Assembly: GCF_902806685.2 (NCBI RefSeq)
Contig: NC_048554.1
Span: 6,572,001-6,636,000 of the forward strand
Reading direction: 5' to 3'
Source: Maniola hyperantus
Lineage: Eukaryota; Arthropoda; Insecta; Lepidoptera; Nymphalidae
Length of the DNA: 64,000 nt
The position numbers and the translations under genes were made by a program. Below, one piece after another: positions 30,501 to 42,065 of the stretch (positions are counted from its first letter, which is position 1; the number at the start of each line of letters is the position of its first letter). The notes below the pieces were generated by a model. It ran no database searches and was not told the DNA's origin. It saw only the letters and a program-made list of their open reading frames with translations.

Positions 30501-32666
30501 CTCTAGGTATACTCGTGAAGAAAGAGCATCAAATGAAATTCCACATAATTTGAATGCCCACGAAGAAAGAACAAATGAAATCCAAGGTAATCTCAACACT
30601 CGTAAAGAAAGTGCATCATATGAAATTGGACTCACTCGGAATGCTCGTGAAAAGCGGACCGTAAATGAAATCCGGCACACTAGGGATACTCGTGAAGAAA
30701 GAGCATCAAATGAAATTCGACATAATAGGAATTCTCGCGAAGAAAGAACAAATGAAATCCAACGTACTCTCAATACTCGCAAAGAAAGTGTAACAAATGA
30801 AATCCGAAACTCAAGGAATACTCGCGAAGAAAGAGCATCAAATGAAATTCGAGACTCTAGGAATGTTCGCGAAGGAAGAGCACTAAATGGAATTCTACTC
30901 TCTAGGATTGCTCGCGGAGAAAGAGCAATAAATGAAATTCGAGATACTAGAAATGCTCGTATAGAAAGAGCACTAAATGAAATCCGACACTCTAGGAATA
31001 CTGGTGAAGATAGAGCAACAAATGAAATCCGCCTCAATCGGAATGCTCGCGAAGAGCGCGCAATAGATGAAATCCGACACTCTAGGAATGTTCGCGAAAG
31101 AGCATTAAATGAAATTCGAGACTCTAGGAATGTTCGCGAAGAAAAAGCAATAAATGAAATCCGAAAATCTAGGAATAGTCGCGAAGATAGAGCAACAAAT
31201 GAAATCCGACTCACTCGGAATGCTCGCGAAGAGCGCGCAATAGATGAAATCCGACAATCTAGGAATAGTCGCGCAGATAGAGCAACAAATGAAATCCGAC
31301 TCACTCGGAATGCTCGCGAAGAGCGCGCAATAGATGAAATCCGACAATCTAGGAATAGTCGCGAAGATAGAGCAACAAATGAAATCCGACTCACTCGGAA
31401 TGCTCGCGAAGAGCGCGCAATAGATGAAATCCGACAATCTAGGAATAGTCGCGAAGATAGAGCAACAAATGAAATCCGACTCACTCGGAATGCTCGCGAA
31501 GAGCGGGTAATAAACGAAATCCGATACTCTAGGGATACTCGCGAAGAAAGAGCATCAAATGAAATTCGAGACACTAGAAATGCTCGTGAAAATAGAGCAC
31601 CAAATGAAATCAGACACTCAAATGAAATTCGACTCAATAGCAATGCTAACCAAGGTAAAACTACCAATGAAATTCGTCTTACTAGGATTGCCCGTGAGGA
31701 AATAAATGGAATTCAACGTAGCCGCAAAGCCCTCGAAGCAAGAACTATAATTGATATTAGACACATTCGCAATACTCAAGAAAAAAGAGTATCAGATGAA
31801 ATTCAACGTAGTCGAAACAGCCCAGAAGAAAGACTTTCAAACACGCGACGTGCAATGGTTTTGTCGACAGACAGACAACATTTAATACATGCCAACAGAA
31901 GGACCAAAGATTCTGATGGTATCCACATAATTACCATTTCTGGAGTAACAGATATACGTCAGGATTACAGATATAATTTCCAAAACAGGAATACGCGAAG
32001 CATATGTTTGTTCAGGGAGGAGAAACTACCAGCTATAAATGCTGAAATGGAAAGCAGCTTAATGTTAAAATGGCAGTACTTATTCTACCTATTACAAGGA
32101 ATCTATCTATGCAGTCTGTTTATGAAAATGCCCAAAAATTATGGAATTTCACAGAAAACAAGGTAAATTAACATCTAAAACAAAAGTAGACTTACAGACT
32201 GTTCAGTCCCCTATCGTCATGTTGGCACCATTGCTTTGTTTGCTTTGAATAAGGTTTGTTATTGTGGGTAGTGGTTTGTTCAAGGGTTTGTTATTTAGGG
32301 TTGTCAATGGTACCAACGTGACGTCAGGGGACAAGTTATAGTGAATGGTCTGTACAGTACCTGGCAGGAAATATTGTACATCAACCTTTAGAAAGAGCTA
32401 GCGGTTTTGTAGAGCGTTGTCTCTGTTGTTGAGACCGACAAAACGTCACATGACATAGGTATGAGTGACAGATACAACGCTCTACGAACTCGACCGACTA
32501 TCTCTTTCTATTAGTCGATGTACAATATTATTTTCCTGCCGGCTTAGTTTGCTATAGTTACATTGCGAATAGGTAAAATTAAGTTTTTTTTAATTATATT
32601 AATATGAATACTTTTTTCAGAGCTGCAAGCTGGTTCGCTACAATGGATTATCTAAAAATTGACTAA
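27538..32666 (+). CDS. Secreted giant protein of tandem 15-residue Arg/Glu/Asn-rich repeats; family not recognised
   Basis: The ATG at 27538 is the first usable start; the in-frame codon at 27532 is GTG. The product begins MNKWRLLLLFVLSLL...TSA, a clear signal peptide. After about 315 charged residues comes an array (28485-31840) of some 70-75 units of 45 bp. The consensus is close to RNVREERALNEIRDS, with 13- and 14-residue variants. Cys is nearly absent. The reading frame is unbroken over 4.6 kb. The 3' end is uncertain. Joining 27538-32162 to 32621-32666 (AAG|GTAAAT donor, TTTTTTCAG acceptor) adds 16 residues and gives about 1,556 in total. Alternatively, an acceptor at 32114 would shift the tail to SVYENAQKLWNFTENK and on. 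A poly-A signal AATAAA lies near 32766. Function is unknown; a structural secreted protein is my inference from promoter, signal and repeats. Confidence 0.72.
28485..31840 (+). repeat. Coding 45-bp minisatellite array with higher-order repeats
   Basis: Units read roughly AATGAAATTCGAGACTCTAG then GAATGTTCGCGAAGAAAGAG and CACTA. Larger repeats sit on top: about 180 bp at 29120-29300 recurs almost unchanged at 29831-30010 (offset about 712 bp), and a 90-bp pair of units repeats four times nearly identically at 31200-31500. These patterns show recent unequal exchange or conversion. Length changes are almost always multiples of 3. Confidence 0.9.
32355..32543. mobile_element. CAGTAC-CGGCAGAAA palindromic MITE in the last intron of the giant gene
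   Basis: The left part CTGGCAGGAAATATTGTACA and right part TGTACAATATTATTTTCCTG are imperfect inverses; the interior has TTGAGACCGACAAAACGTCA and GTATGAGTGACAG. Relatives are at 26111-26254, 41267-41376, 52069-52170, 52741-52887 and 53503-53694. It is non-coding. Confidence 0.7.
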
Positions 32667-33020
32667 GAAAATTTAAATCTGGTATCTATATATTATAATG
32701 ACAATATAGGCAATGTGTAAATGAAATGTTATGTATTTAAAATATTTATAAATTACTTTAGCAAAAATAAAAACATGTTACTGTATTTAACATTTATCTT
32801 TTATTTACGAAACTTTCTCAGATAAGCTAATACAACAAGTTTTAGAAAAAATTAAAGGATTTCCTATTAGAAATTTAAAACAACTATGTCTCAAAATCAA
32901 ATGTTCTACTGAATTATAAATTTACATTTTACTCTTAGCATATACTACACAGGAAACAAAATAACATACTACTTAATAGGTACAATTTATCAAAATATTA
33001 GATCTCAGAGTAAGCAGGTT

Positions 33021-35356
33021 TTACAGTTCTAAGGTGTCAGTTTTCTTCTTATGCTGTCCTTCATACCAAGCTTTGGAAATCATTCTCTTCATTTCATCAT
33101 CACCTGTTTCATACCTGTAAATAAGAAGTGCATAGGATTAGTAAGTTGAAAGCTTATGAAAAAATGTGGCATCATGAATTTTGGTTTTTCAAAATCGAGT
33201 AAAAAGTTCATGGTTCAACCATGAACTTTTTACGGGATAAAAAGTAGCCTATGTGTTAAGTTAGGGTATAATCTATCTCAGTTTAAAATTTCAGCCGAAT
33301 CGGTTCGTTAATTGTTATATGAAGGGATGACACGTGAATTTCTGTTTTTCAAAATCCCATGGGAACCATTGATTATTTACGGGATAAAAAGTAGCCTTAT
33401 AAATAAAATAGCCAGTATAAGTAGCCATTCCACATTTCATCGTAATCCGTTCAGCCGTCTTTGCGTGATTGAGTAACAAACATCCAAACATCCACACTTT
33501 CGCATTTATAATATTAGTAGGATTAGGAATTAGGATTAGGATGATATTAGTGTGAAGTGTGACTAGCGCCAGGCATGTGTTGCAATGCCTCATTGTATGC
33601 ACAACTCGCGCGGCATCTTTTGTATGTTGATGGTACTATATCAGAAACCTTCCGCATTATAAAAGAAAAAGTTTTTGTATGTGAGTATTACTCACATATT
33701 CTTCATGAGACTCATAATGGATTCCTGCGGGTCTTTCTTGTCCATATCATCTGTCTTGAAGCGGTTACTGCGTTGGTCATCAAACTTCTTCTCAAGCTCA
33801 GTCATGTGTGACCATTTGACGTTCTGTTCAGATTTTGCAAGGAAGACCACTACCATGTCTAAAAAAATTAAGTTATTTTAATTTTTTAATTTGTTCAGTG
33901 TGGTTGTTGCAACCCTGATATTTATTTGCATACTGAATCAGTAGTAGATTTGATTTTTAAAAGGTGTCAAACTGTCAATCAAAGCCTTGTGCAAAAAGAA
34001 TAAATTACTCAATTAAATTTTTAGTTTAAAACCAAGAATATAATTGAGCATATTTCTAGCAGGTGCATGTGGGACAGCCAAAAACATAATATTGTCCACA
34101 TTAAAAGTAATTTGGATAATATACAAATAGCAAATTCTAAGTCGCTAATTATTTACAAAAATTAAATTCTATGTAGCAGGTATAATATGTAATTTCTATA
34201 GGTTTAATAAATAATAATAATATAAATCAATATTAAGCTACTGCATCTCTTTGCCAGAGGCATATGCCACAATTTATGACATTGTGAGACTTCACCTTCT
34301 ATTCTAGCCTGTGTTGCCAATGATAGCAGATTCAACAAATACCTGTTTTTTGCTTCCAATGGCACTCTTCAACATTAATGGGATGGAGCAGTTTGTTTAT
34401 AACCAGCAGGTAGTCTTTGTAGTCCAGGTTCTCAACGTGGAGCTCCATTGATCTGTTCGTCAGCTTGCAGTAGACCTGCTCTTTTGGCACATTCTGAACA
34501 TCTTTCAAAGTAACAAACACTTTCACAAATTTGTCAGATTGATCCCAACCTGAAAGTATTTTAGAATTTACCTATGTTTTATGATTCAAATACCAATCCT
34601 AAAACTGACAGTCTAGAGTTTTTTAGTTGTATTTTAGACGATGCCTACAAACTTGTCTGCATGGATGTTTACGTTTAAAACCCCAGTGGAAACCGTGGAT
34701 TTTAACAGGATAAAAAGTAGCCTATGTGTTAATCCAAAGTATAATCTATCTCCATTCCAAATTTCAGCTGAATCCATCCAGTAATTAAATTATTTTTCAG
34801 ACAGGCTCCCACACATAAAAAAATGAGCAGAAAAACATCCAATACAAATGTGAAGTATTTTTTATTTTTTTTATGGAATGGTTTACTAGCGATTTTAACA
34901 TAAAACTTACTAATTATAATAAATGTTACTAATTAAAACAACTATGTTAAATCATTTTAAAGTAAACACTGCAAACACAAACACAAGTATGATTGAATAC
35001 AAGTCTTTCTTGAATACTTACCATAGCCATTTAATTTAATCTGGTAACGTTTATTTTGAGAGGATGTAGTAGGTGCAGGCGACACATCCATTGCACATGC
35101 ACTGTCCTCGCTTTCTTTTAAAGTACACCATTCTGTTTCCAATTTGCGTACCTCCAGAGATAAAATGTCCTGAACTTTTTTACGTTTCGCCTGCTTGAGC
35201 AGTTCGTTTAATTCATCAATGTCGTTCCGCAACTACAAATTACAAATATTTTAATTTAACTATTGTATTAATACGGAAAAACGCTGTCCCAGAGGGTATG
35301 TTAGGAGGTTAGAGCTTTTATCCAAAACTTACCTCATTTATTTTAGATCCAGACAT
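33021..35356 (-). CDS. CACYBP: Calcyclin-binding protein / Siah-interacting protein
   Basis: Five exons join in frame: 35333-35356, 35022-35232, 34343-34549, 33696-33858 and 33021-33114, for 232 residues, the usual family length. The N-terminal part is a helical hairpin (IDELNELLKQAKRKKVQDIL). The CS domain covers about 72-155 (YQIKLNGYGWDQSDKFVKVF, VYCKLTNRSMELHV, VEECHWKQKTDMVVVFLAK). The SGS domain follows (KWSHMTELEKKF, DPQESIMSLMKNMYETGDDE, then MKRMISKAWYEG). The family acts as an adaptor between Siah-1 and SCF-type ubiquitin ligases and binds S100 proteins. Introns have Helitron-like fragments at about 33340-33525 and 34620-34870. The first exon holds only eight codons. Confidence 0.95.
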
Positions 35357-37175
35357 CCTGTAATATTGTTATTGCTACGTTGTTAATAACTAGTTTTTAT
35401 CACCTCGTAAACTGAAATCTGTGCTGTAAATTCGACAATTAAGCAAGTGCCGCAACAAAACAACAAATAATTAATATTATGAAAATGACACAAAATACAA
35501 AATTGACATTTAAAACAACCACCGTGACGGTGACAAGGAAAGAATTTCTAGAAGCCACAGAGTACAATGTACATTATCTAGAAGCTACCGGAAATCAAAA
35601 AAAAAATACGTGTTGCCATGCCAATAATGTAATGCTAATAACTTCTAATTTAAGCGTAGATAGAGTAATAAAGGTAGATGCAGGAACGTTTGCTTTCTCA
35701 TTCGCAATAAAAAGAGAGCACAGATAAAGTTACTAATGTGATAAACAGAGACGCAGCTAACCTATTTTTTGTCCCTTATCGTGTAACTGGTTTTTTCAAG
35801 AATACATACCTACAAGAAGTTGCAAAACAAACTTTGAGAATTCTTGGCGTAATTGTATTTCTCATGAGTTATTTACTTGTTTTCACATAAGAAACGTTTA
35901 ATGCAAATATTGTTGATCGGTTTATACAATGACTACTAAACAATACTAAACAGTAATAATTATCGTGTTATTCATCGTTACGTCGTGCTATCGCTATCTC
36001 ATACGCGGTCACACAGTACTTAAACCTACCTATTATTCTATCTACGAATTTAAGGATTGGGCACATTTATAAGTAGGACGTAGGTAGATGTCCAATAAAA
36101 TTACTTTTAATTTTGTTCGGAGTGGCTATCCATACTGAAAGGCGCCATGCGCCATAAGCCTATGATAACACCATAGGATCACACTTATCACACTAATATT
36201 ATAAAGGCGAAAGTTTGTGTGTATGTGTATGTTTGTTGGTCTTTCCCACCTCACCGCTACTAATGAACTTATTTGTCTAGAATTTGGAATGAGATAGATT
36301 ATAGCTGGATTAATTCGTAGGCTACCTTTTTTCCATAAAAATTCTCATAGCTCCCGCAGGATTTCGAAAATTCGAAATTCACATGTCACCTGTTCACGCC
36401 ACAATTACTAATGAAACGATTTAGCTGAAATTTGGAATGAAGATAGATTGCCCTCTGAATGAACACATAGGCTACCTTCATCCTGTAAAAGTCAATGGTT
36501 TTCGTGGGATTTTTAAAAATCACAATTCACCTTTCTACTCCTTGACGCGACAACTGATGAACTGATTTGGCTGAAATTTGGAATGGAGACAGATTATACC
36601 CTGGATTACCACATAGTCTACCTTTTATCCCGTAAAAATCCATGGTTCCCGTGGGATTTTGAAAAACCGAAATACACTTGTTATTAAGGTGCAGGTGTTC
36701 ATAGTGAATTAATATTGTAGATACCAAGCAACGTATTCATAATTGGACTAAAAGTCTCAACTCCTCAATCCTGTTGATGCAGTTACAGCACTCCTAAACT
36801 ATTGTGATTCAGGAACTGCGGATGACACAATATTATTTTAGGTACCAAGCATAGACTACATCATTGAACTTCAGATCACAACTCTTTAATCCTGGTGTTG
36901 CAAGGTACTGAACTCCTTATCTGTGGTGATTCGGGAATTTCTGATTGTGAATTAATATTTTAGTCGAGTGTGTCATTTATACGACCAGTGTGGTTACGTC
37001 TTCCTCCATCAGAAAGGTAGTCTTCCGCAGAATAGGATGTTTATTATAGGGTAGTTATTGCGGTTCCACCAGTGCGGTATGTACTCAAGGCCAGTATAAT
37101 ACGGTAGTAGTTTAAGCCATGTTTGTAAAAAAAACAAAATTTCCTTTTTAAATTTTTTATTTCAGTTATTATGTA
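35357..37175. other. Gene-free stretch between CACYBP and the pogo-like element
   Basis: A Helitron-like composite lies at about 36195-36690: it starts with ACACTAATATTATAAAGGCG, and the block GAATGGAGACAGATTATACC is present in three diverged tandem versions. A short tandem array follows at 36690-36975. An 82-codon open frame at 35479-35727 lacks any supporting sign and is not called. Confidence 0.5.
36690..36975 (+). repeat. Tandem array of about 122-bp units
   Basis: Three copies of GTGAATTAATATT.TAG start near 36708, 36828 and 36954, and each of the first two is followed by TACCAAGCA. CTCAACTCCTCAATCCTG and CACAACTCTTTAATCCTGGT mark the second half of each unit. A single related unit lies in RpL13A intron 5 (24215-24330). 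Confidence 0.6.
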
Positions 37176-38642
37176 AGGTAATGACACCAGTGTTGTACAT
37201 CACCCCAATAATGGACAAAAAAAGAAAAAAGTTTATAAATTAAGGGTACAAATTTGATTTTAAATTCTGGCAACACTTAAACATAGACTTTGACAGCCCA
37301 TCTGTCAAAAGGTGACGTATCATTTCCCTCGGCCATTTTGTTTCAAAATGGCGAATGGTTAGTTTCGTGTGCAGTGAGTTGTTCACAAATAATCCAGTTC
37401 TATTAAGGAAATCATTAAGGAAGTAAGTGAATACTTTTGTTTATAGACTCTAATAGAGGTGTGGTATAGAAATGAGACATTATTTTATGTGTAGTATGAT
37501 AAATTGACCAAATAATCCACAGCAATAAGCCAGGACAGTTTTGATTTGTAATGCGAATTTGATGATGTACATTACTGGATTTTTTTTTCAAGCATTTACC
37601 AATCATGAACATTGTGTCACAACTACTTTTTTTTGTCTGTTCTAGAATTTGAGCTTTATTGTGCGATGCTCAATTTTCTCTTTCAAAGTAACTACTTTAT
37701 TTTTATTTTGCTCTACAGAATCCAGTAATGGACATAAAATGTCCATAATTGGAAACTAAAGAATACCCAGTTATAGACATATTATGTTCATTACTGGAAT
37801 TCTACAGTTCCCAGTGATGGACAGATCAATTTTATTTCAGTTATTTTTTAACCTCCGACGAAAGAAACGAGGGTTGTTATAAGTTTAACATATGTATCTG
37901 TGTAGCTGTCTAGAGCATCGTAGCTTATAAACGAATGAACCGATTCTGATGCGGTGTTTTCTGTTTGACAGCTGAAATTATCGAGATGGTAAATGATGAT
38001 GAAAGGTGAATGATGATGTATGATGGTGGACGGTTGGATGTTATGTTTAATAAAAATCTGTTCAGCCCTTTGAGGATTATTAGCTCTTTTCCTAGTTGAT
38101 TAAGTTTTTTTTTTTAATATCATTGAATGATGAGACGAGCAAGACGTTCACCTGATGTTAAGTGATACGCCTGCCCATGTCAGATGCAGTGCGTCCCATA
38201 ATTTTGCATTGCAGTATCATACGACACACTGCACTGCACTCATCACCCTGAGACAACAGTTCTTAGGTCTCATTTTGAACAGTAATCACGTCGGCGTACA
38301 GCGCCCTTCAAACCGAAACACAGTAATACTGCTTCACGGTAGAATAACGGACACCGCGGTGGTACCTACCCGGACGAACTCCGCAAGAAGAGTCCTACCA
38401 CCAGTAAAGTAATCTCAGCTATTTTCATCTGCAGCATCATTTAAAGTTTCGAAACACCCAACTCCTCAACAACTTACTCTTGTGTTGTCGTTGGTATTAG
38501 AATAGTCCCGATGATTAGATTATTATAGATATATGATGATCAGGGCTTGATGATGGAGCAGGAAAGAGAAATTAGGATGGGTTGGGGGTATGGCGTCTGG
38601 GTTATATTTAAACCTTTTAATTTTGTATTTTATCTTTATAGA

Positions 38643-39797
38643 ATGGCACCAAAGAAAAATTACACCCCCGAGCAAATGGGGAAGGCCATAGAAGCGGTTA
38701 GGAAGGGGGAAAAAATTGCTAAAGCTGCTGAAAGATTTGGGGTGCCAAGAGTAACATTACACAATAAAATAACAGGAAAAAGTCCGCTTGAGTGTTCCAT
38801 GGGTCTAGCCACGTATTTATCTAAAGATGAAGAACGTGTATTAGAATTGTGGGTTGAACTAATGAGTGAAAAGCATATTCCGATAACCAAATATGAGCTG
38901 CTTGACAGCGTTCAAAGAATAATTTCGGAAAAACGCCAAGTAACACCTTTTGTCAACAATCGCCCAGGAAAGAAGTGGTATAGTCTGTTTTTAAAGCGAC
39001 ACCCTATAATTTCTGAAAGAACTTCTCAAAATTTAACTACAGCGAGAGACAATGTAACAGAACAAGATAAGATAAGATAAGATAAGTTTATTAATTGCAA
39101 AATTGTATGTACATAGGGTCTTAAAAATATTAAAGTCCAATTACAATCTGCCATCAATGGCGCGCAATTTTACAATAGTGTCAGTTACACATTTAGTTAC
39201 TATTAACATAGGTACTAAAAAATAAAAAATAAATTTAAAATATGATGTCAGAGAAAACCTAAAATAGTCTTATTTTAAGACATAGAAAGATGGTTTAAAG
39301 AAATCGATGATTATTTACAGGAAAAAGATTTAAAGTCGGTGCTTGAAGAGCCTGATAGAATATTTAATACAGATGAGAGTGCATTTTACTTGTCGCCTAA
39401 ACCAGGAAAAGTACTTGCTAGACGAGGTGATAAACATGTATAGAGCTCTTCAGGGGACGAAAAAGATAATCTCACAGTTTAAATTACTGCGAATGCTGCA
39501 GGGACTTTGGCTCCTCCCATGGTTGTTTATAATTACGAGAGAATCCCAGCAGCTGTATCGAGTAAATGTCCAGATAATTTTGGGATTGGCAGGTCTCAAA
39601 CCGGATGGATGTGCGGGGCCACATTTTATGAGTTCATTACCAACATATTTCACCCATGGCTTATAGAACAAAACATAAAAAAACCCATTTTATTTTTCCT
39701 AGATGGACACAGGTCTCATTTAACGCTACATCTTTCTGATTTTTGTGCTGAAAATGGGATCGAACTAATGAAAATGAATACTTTTCTGACTAATTAG
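38643..39797 (+). pseudogene. Broken pogo/Tigger-type transposase
   Basis: The first part (ATG at 38643) reads MAPKKNYTPEQMGKAIEAVR with a Psq-type helix-turn-helix (AAERFGVPRVTLHNKITGKS) and a CENP-B-like region (LSKDEERVLELWVE, GKKWYSLFLKRHP). A roughly 210-bp insertion with (GATAA)n at 39065 interrupts it. The catalytic part resumes near 39275 (DIERWFKEIDDYLQ, FNTDESAFYLSPKPGK), shifts frame at about 39440 and hits a stop at 39479, then continues as PPMVVYNYERIPAA and ILFFLDGHRSHLTLHL. Two of the three acidic catalytic residues (in NTDES and FLDGH) can be seen. The C-terminal end after CAENGIELM is lost, so it cannot encode a working enzyme. Confidence 0.85.
39065..39275 (-). mobile_element. 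Insertion with (GATAA)n edge inside the transposase
   Basis: Starts with AAGATAAGATAAGATAAG and TTTATTAATTGCAAAATTG. Protein similarity to the transposase stops at its left edge and resumes after its right edge. The (GATAA)n, read on the minus strand as (TTATC)n, may be the tail of a retroposed fragment. Family not recognised. Confidence 0.5.
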
Positions 39798-40340
39798 TTT
39801 TTAGTTAATAAATATGAAAGAATCATACTCATAACTCAGTTCTTCATTTTTACCATTGCATCCTCCACCATGCTGGCTTCATAAATATAAAAACAAGTTG
39901 GTACCTATCTGTCCGTCCATTGTCCATTAATTGGATGTCCATAACTGGATTTTGTTAATTAATGGGCGTCCATTACTAGATCTTGTTCATTATTGGGTGT
40001 CCATTACCAGATTTTTACTGTACATCATTGGTTGAATGAATATTTTAAATACAGTTTGAATATTTTAATTATTTTATTTGACCTTGTTATCTTAGCCTAG
40101 TTATTATAATTAAATTACATAAAGGATAACCCAACCTTCATGCTACATTTAGTTCTAACTGTATATGTTTCTTATCTAAGGAGATATATTGAAATATATA
40201 TTTTTTTGTCCTTAAACCGTCCATAATTGGTGTCGTTACCTTACTTGCAACTTTTAAGACGGCTTAGTTGACATAATAAATACGAATACATAATATTCAT
40301 TATTATACTTAGCTCATCCTAACTTTTAAACCTATGTCAG

Positions 40341-40490
40341 TGTATAAGTCCCGCTAATTTCTATTGCGCTGGAACCACGTCTCGTTAACATCGAAATAAC
40401 GTCATTTTGTCGTCAGCCGAAAGTCGTCAGTCTAGTGCTGACGTCACTAAGATGGCGGCCACGCGCATTAGCAATTTGCGGGACTTATAC
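40341..40490. repeat. Palindromic MITE, intact copy (GTATAAGTCCCGC ends)
   Basis: Left end GTATAAGTCCCGCTAATTTC; right end TAGCAATTTGCGGGACTTATAC is its inverse over 13 bp and imperfectly further in. The core shows CTGACGTCACTAAGATGGCG. Sister of 3648-3822. Confidence 0.7.
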
Positions 40491-41943
40491 CTATGTTATA
40501 CAAACAATTAGCTTTCATATTATATCCATATCCATACTCCGTTACTAATATCATAAATGCGAAAGTGTACCTGTCTATCTGTATGCTAGCTTTTCACGGC
40601 CCAGTCGTTTAACTGATTTTGACCAAAGGTACAGAGACAGCTTGCATTCTGGATTCGAACATATAAGTATTTTAGGCATAACGCATAACAGAGTAGGTTC
40701 CTGCGGCAGTAGAGCGGTGCGGGGAGGGTGTGATGACGTGACGCGAGAGCTCAGGGATTCGTCAACTTGTGACAACTGTCACCCCTCCCGCACCTATGCG
40801 CATCACTACCCTTATTATAAAGTTGTGTTTTTTGCTGTCCTTCAATCACGTCGCAACAGAGCAACGGATTGACGTGATGTTTTGCATGTGTATAGTTCAA
40901 TACCTGGAGAGTGACATATGCCACTTTTCCCGGAAGATCAAAGAGTTCCCATGGGATTTTAAAAAACTAAATCCACGCGGACGAAGTCGCGGTCATAAGC
41001 TAGTTTTAGATAAAGAAAGTTTACAAATCTATGCATACTTTTACTACTAATACTAATATACAGTTTTCATTTAAATGATGCATATTGCCATCTAGTTCCA
41101 ATAGAAGTAATATTTCAAAGAAATTATTGAATCACATTTAAAAAAAGTTTTTTTTATCAAGAACTTCTAGTGTCTAGAACTGTTAGAATAGAAGAAAAAG
41201 TACAAGCTTACTTTTGTACACAGTATAATAATTACAGGCTCGGACCTCACGGTATTTACCAAAGAACAGTATGCGGCCGAAACTAATGTACATCGACCTT
41301 TAGAAGGAGATAGCAAATTTGTAGAGCACTGTCTCTGTCGTTGAGACTGACAAAACGTCATATAGGTAGGAATGACAATTTTATATTCATTCACGCGACG
41401 CGCCAATTCAGCCGCGCATGCGCACACTATCTTACTTTGTTAAAAACTTTTGAAAAGAGGTTTCATATCGCAATCAGAATTTAAAATAATAAATCGTGTA
41501 CTAAGCAAGCATGTCCTCTTTCTTCTGGCGCACAACTGGCGGCGCCACTCTGTTCCTCATATCCTTACTTACTTACTTTACTTACACTTGATGGTGCGAC
41601 GCCGCAACACAAGATATAAATCGCATTAATCACGCGTCAAGCACTCAAGCATCAAGCAAACTTTGTAAACAGTCAAAATGCTTGAATCACAAATAAAAGG
41701 TTATTTATTTATTTATTTATTAATCAAGCAAAAATATACGTTTTTGACGTCAAGCCGCTTGACCATCTTGGAAACTTTAAGAGTGGCGTCCCACGCTGCG
41801 TTGCGGTGCCGCTGCCCCATCCTTTATATAAATTGCTGTACCATGCCACACGATGCGTTACGACGTCGTGCGGCATGATCGCACCGCACGCGCAACGGAC
41901 TTGGGACCAGATAAACGAAGCGGGAAGGGGCGGTGCGTTATAA

Positions 41944-41991
41944 CGCCATACTTTTTGGCGGAGCGGCAAACGCCCGCCAAAAAGTATGGCG
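41944..41991. repeat. Perfect 18-bp inverted repeat (hairpin) downstream of ING3
   Basis: CGCCATACTTTTTGGCGG and CCGCCAAAAAGTATGGCG are exact inverses around a 12-nt loop. The site lies about 75 bp past the ING3 stop codon in the direction of transcription, so a transcript reading through would fold here. Confidence 0.75.
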
Positions 41992-42065
41992 TGTAACACC
42001 CAATACACAAATCCACAGCGCAGCGGTGCGGCGCCGCAACGCATCGTGTGGCCTCAGTCTGACGT

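Larger units (their letters stand above)
37176..40241 (+). mobile_element. Pogo-like (Tc1/mariner superfamily) DNA transposon, degraded
   Basis: The ends AGGTAATGACACCA and TGGTGTCGTTACCT are inverted with one mismatch and are flanked by TA on both sides, the target duplication of this superfamily. Both subterminal zones carry many short copies of TCCATTA(C/A)TGG and its inverse (37200-37840; 39920-40020), likely transposase-binding repeats. The interior encodes a pogo/Tigger transposase that is broken. Two other repeats are nested inside, near 38107-38410 and 39065-39275. Confidence 0.88.
40242..42065. other. Repeat-dense stretch between the pogo-like element and ING3
   Basis: Holds a MITE (40341-40490), a composite Helitron-like region (about 40531-41004, ending CGCGGACGAAGTCGCGGTCA and CTAG), a truncated MITE (41267-41376), and GC-rich sequence (41760-42060) containing a perfect 18-bp hairpin. 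The last part overlaps the expected ING3 3' UTR on the minus strand. Confidence 0.55.

Noticed and set aside
29880..31667. Antisense open frame of 595 codons through the giant repeat array, and three other long antisense frames nearby
   Set aside because: They are by-products of a 45-bp unit whose codons happen to give no stops on the other strand. No promoter, signal or splice signs support them, and the sense frame has all of these.
28485..31840. CRISPR-like regular repeats
   Set aside because: The 45-bp units are coding, vary codon by codon and have no unique spacers. The genome is eukaryotic.
35479..35727. 82-codon plus-strand open frame near the CACYBP start
   Set aside because: Its composition is low in information, there is no recognised domain, and no splice or promoter sign was found. 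It may be chance.
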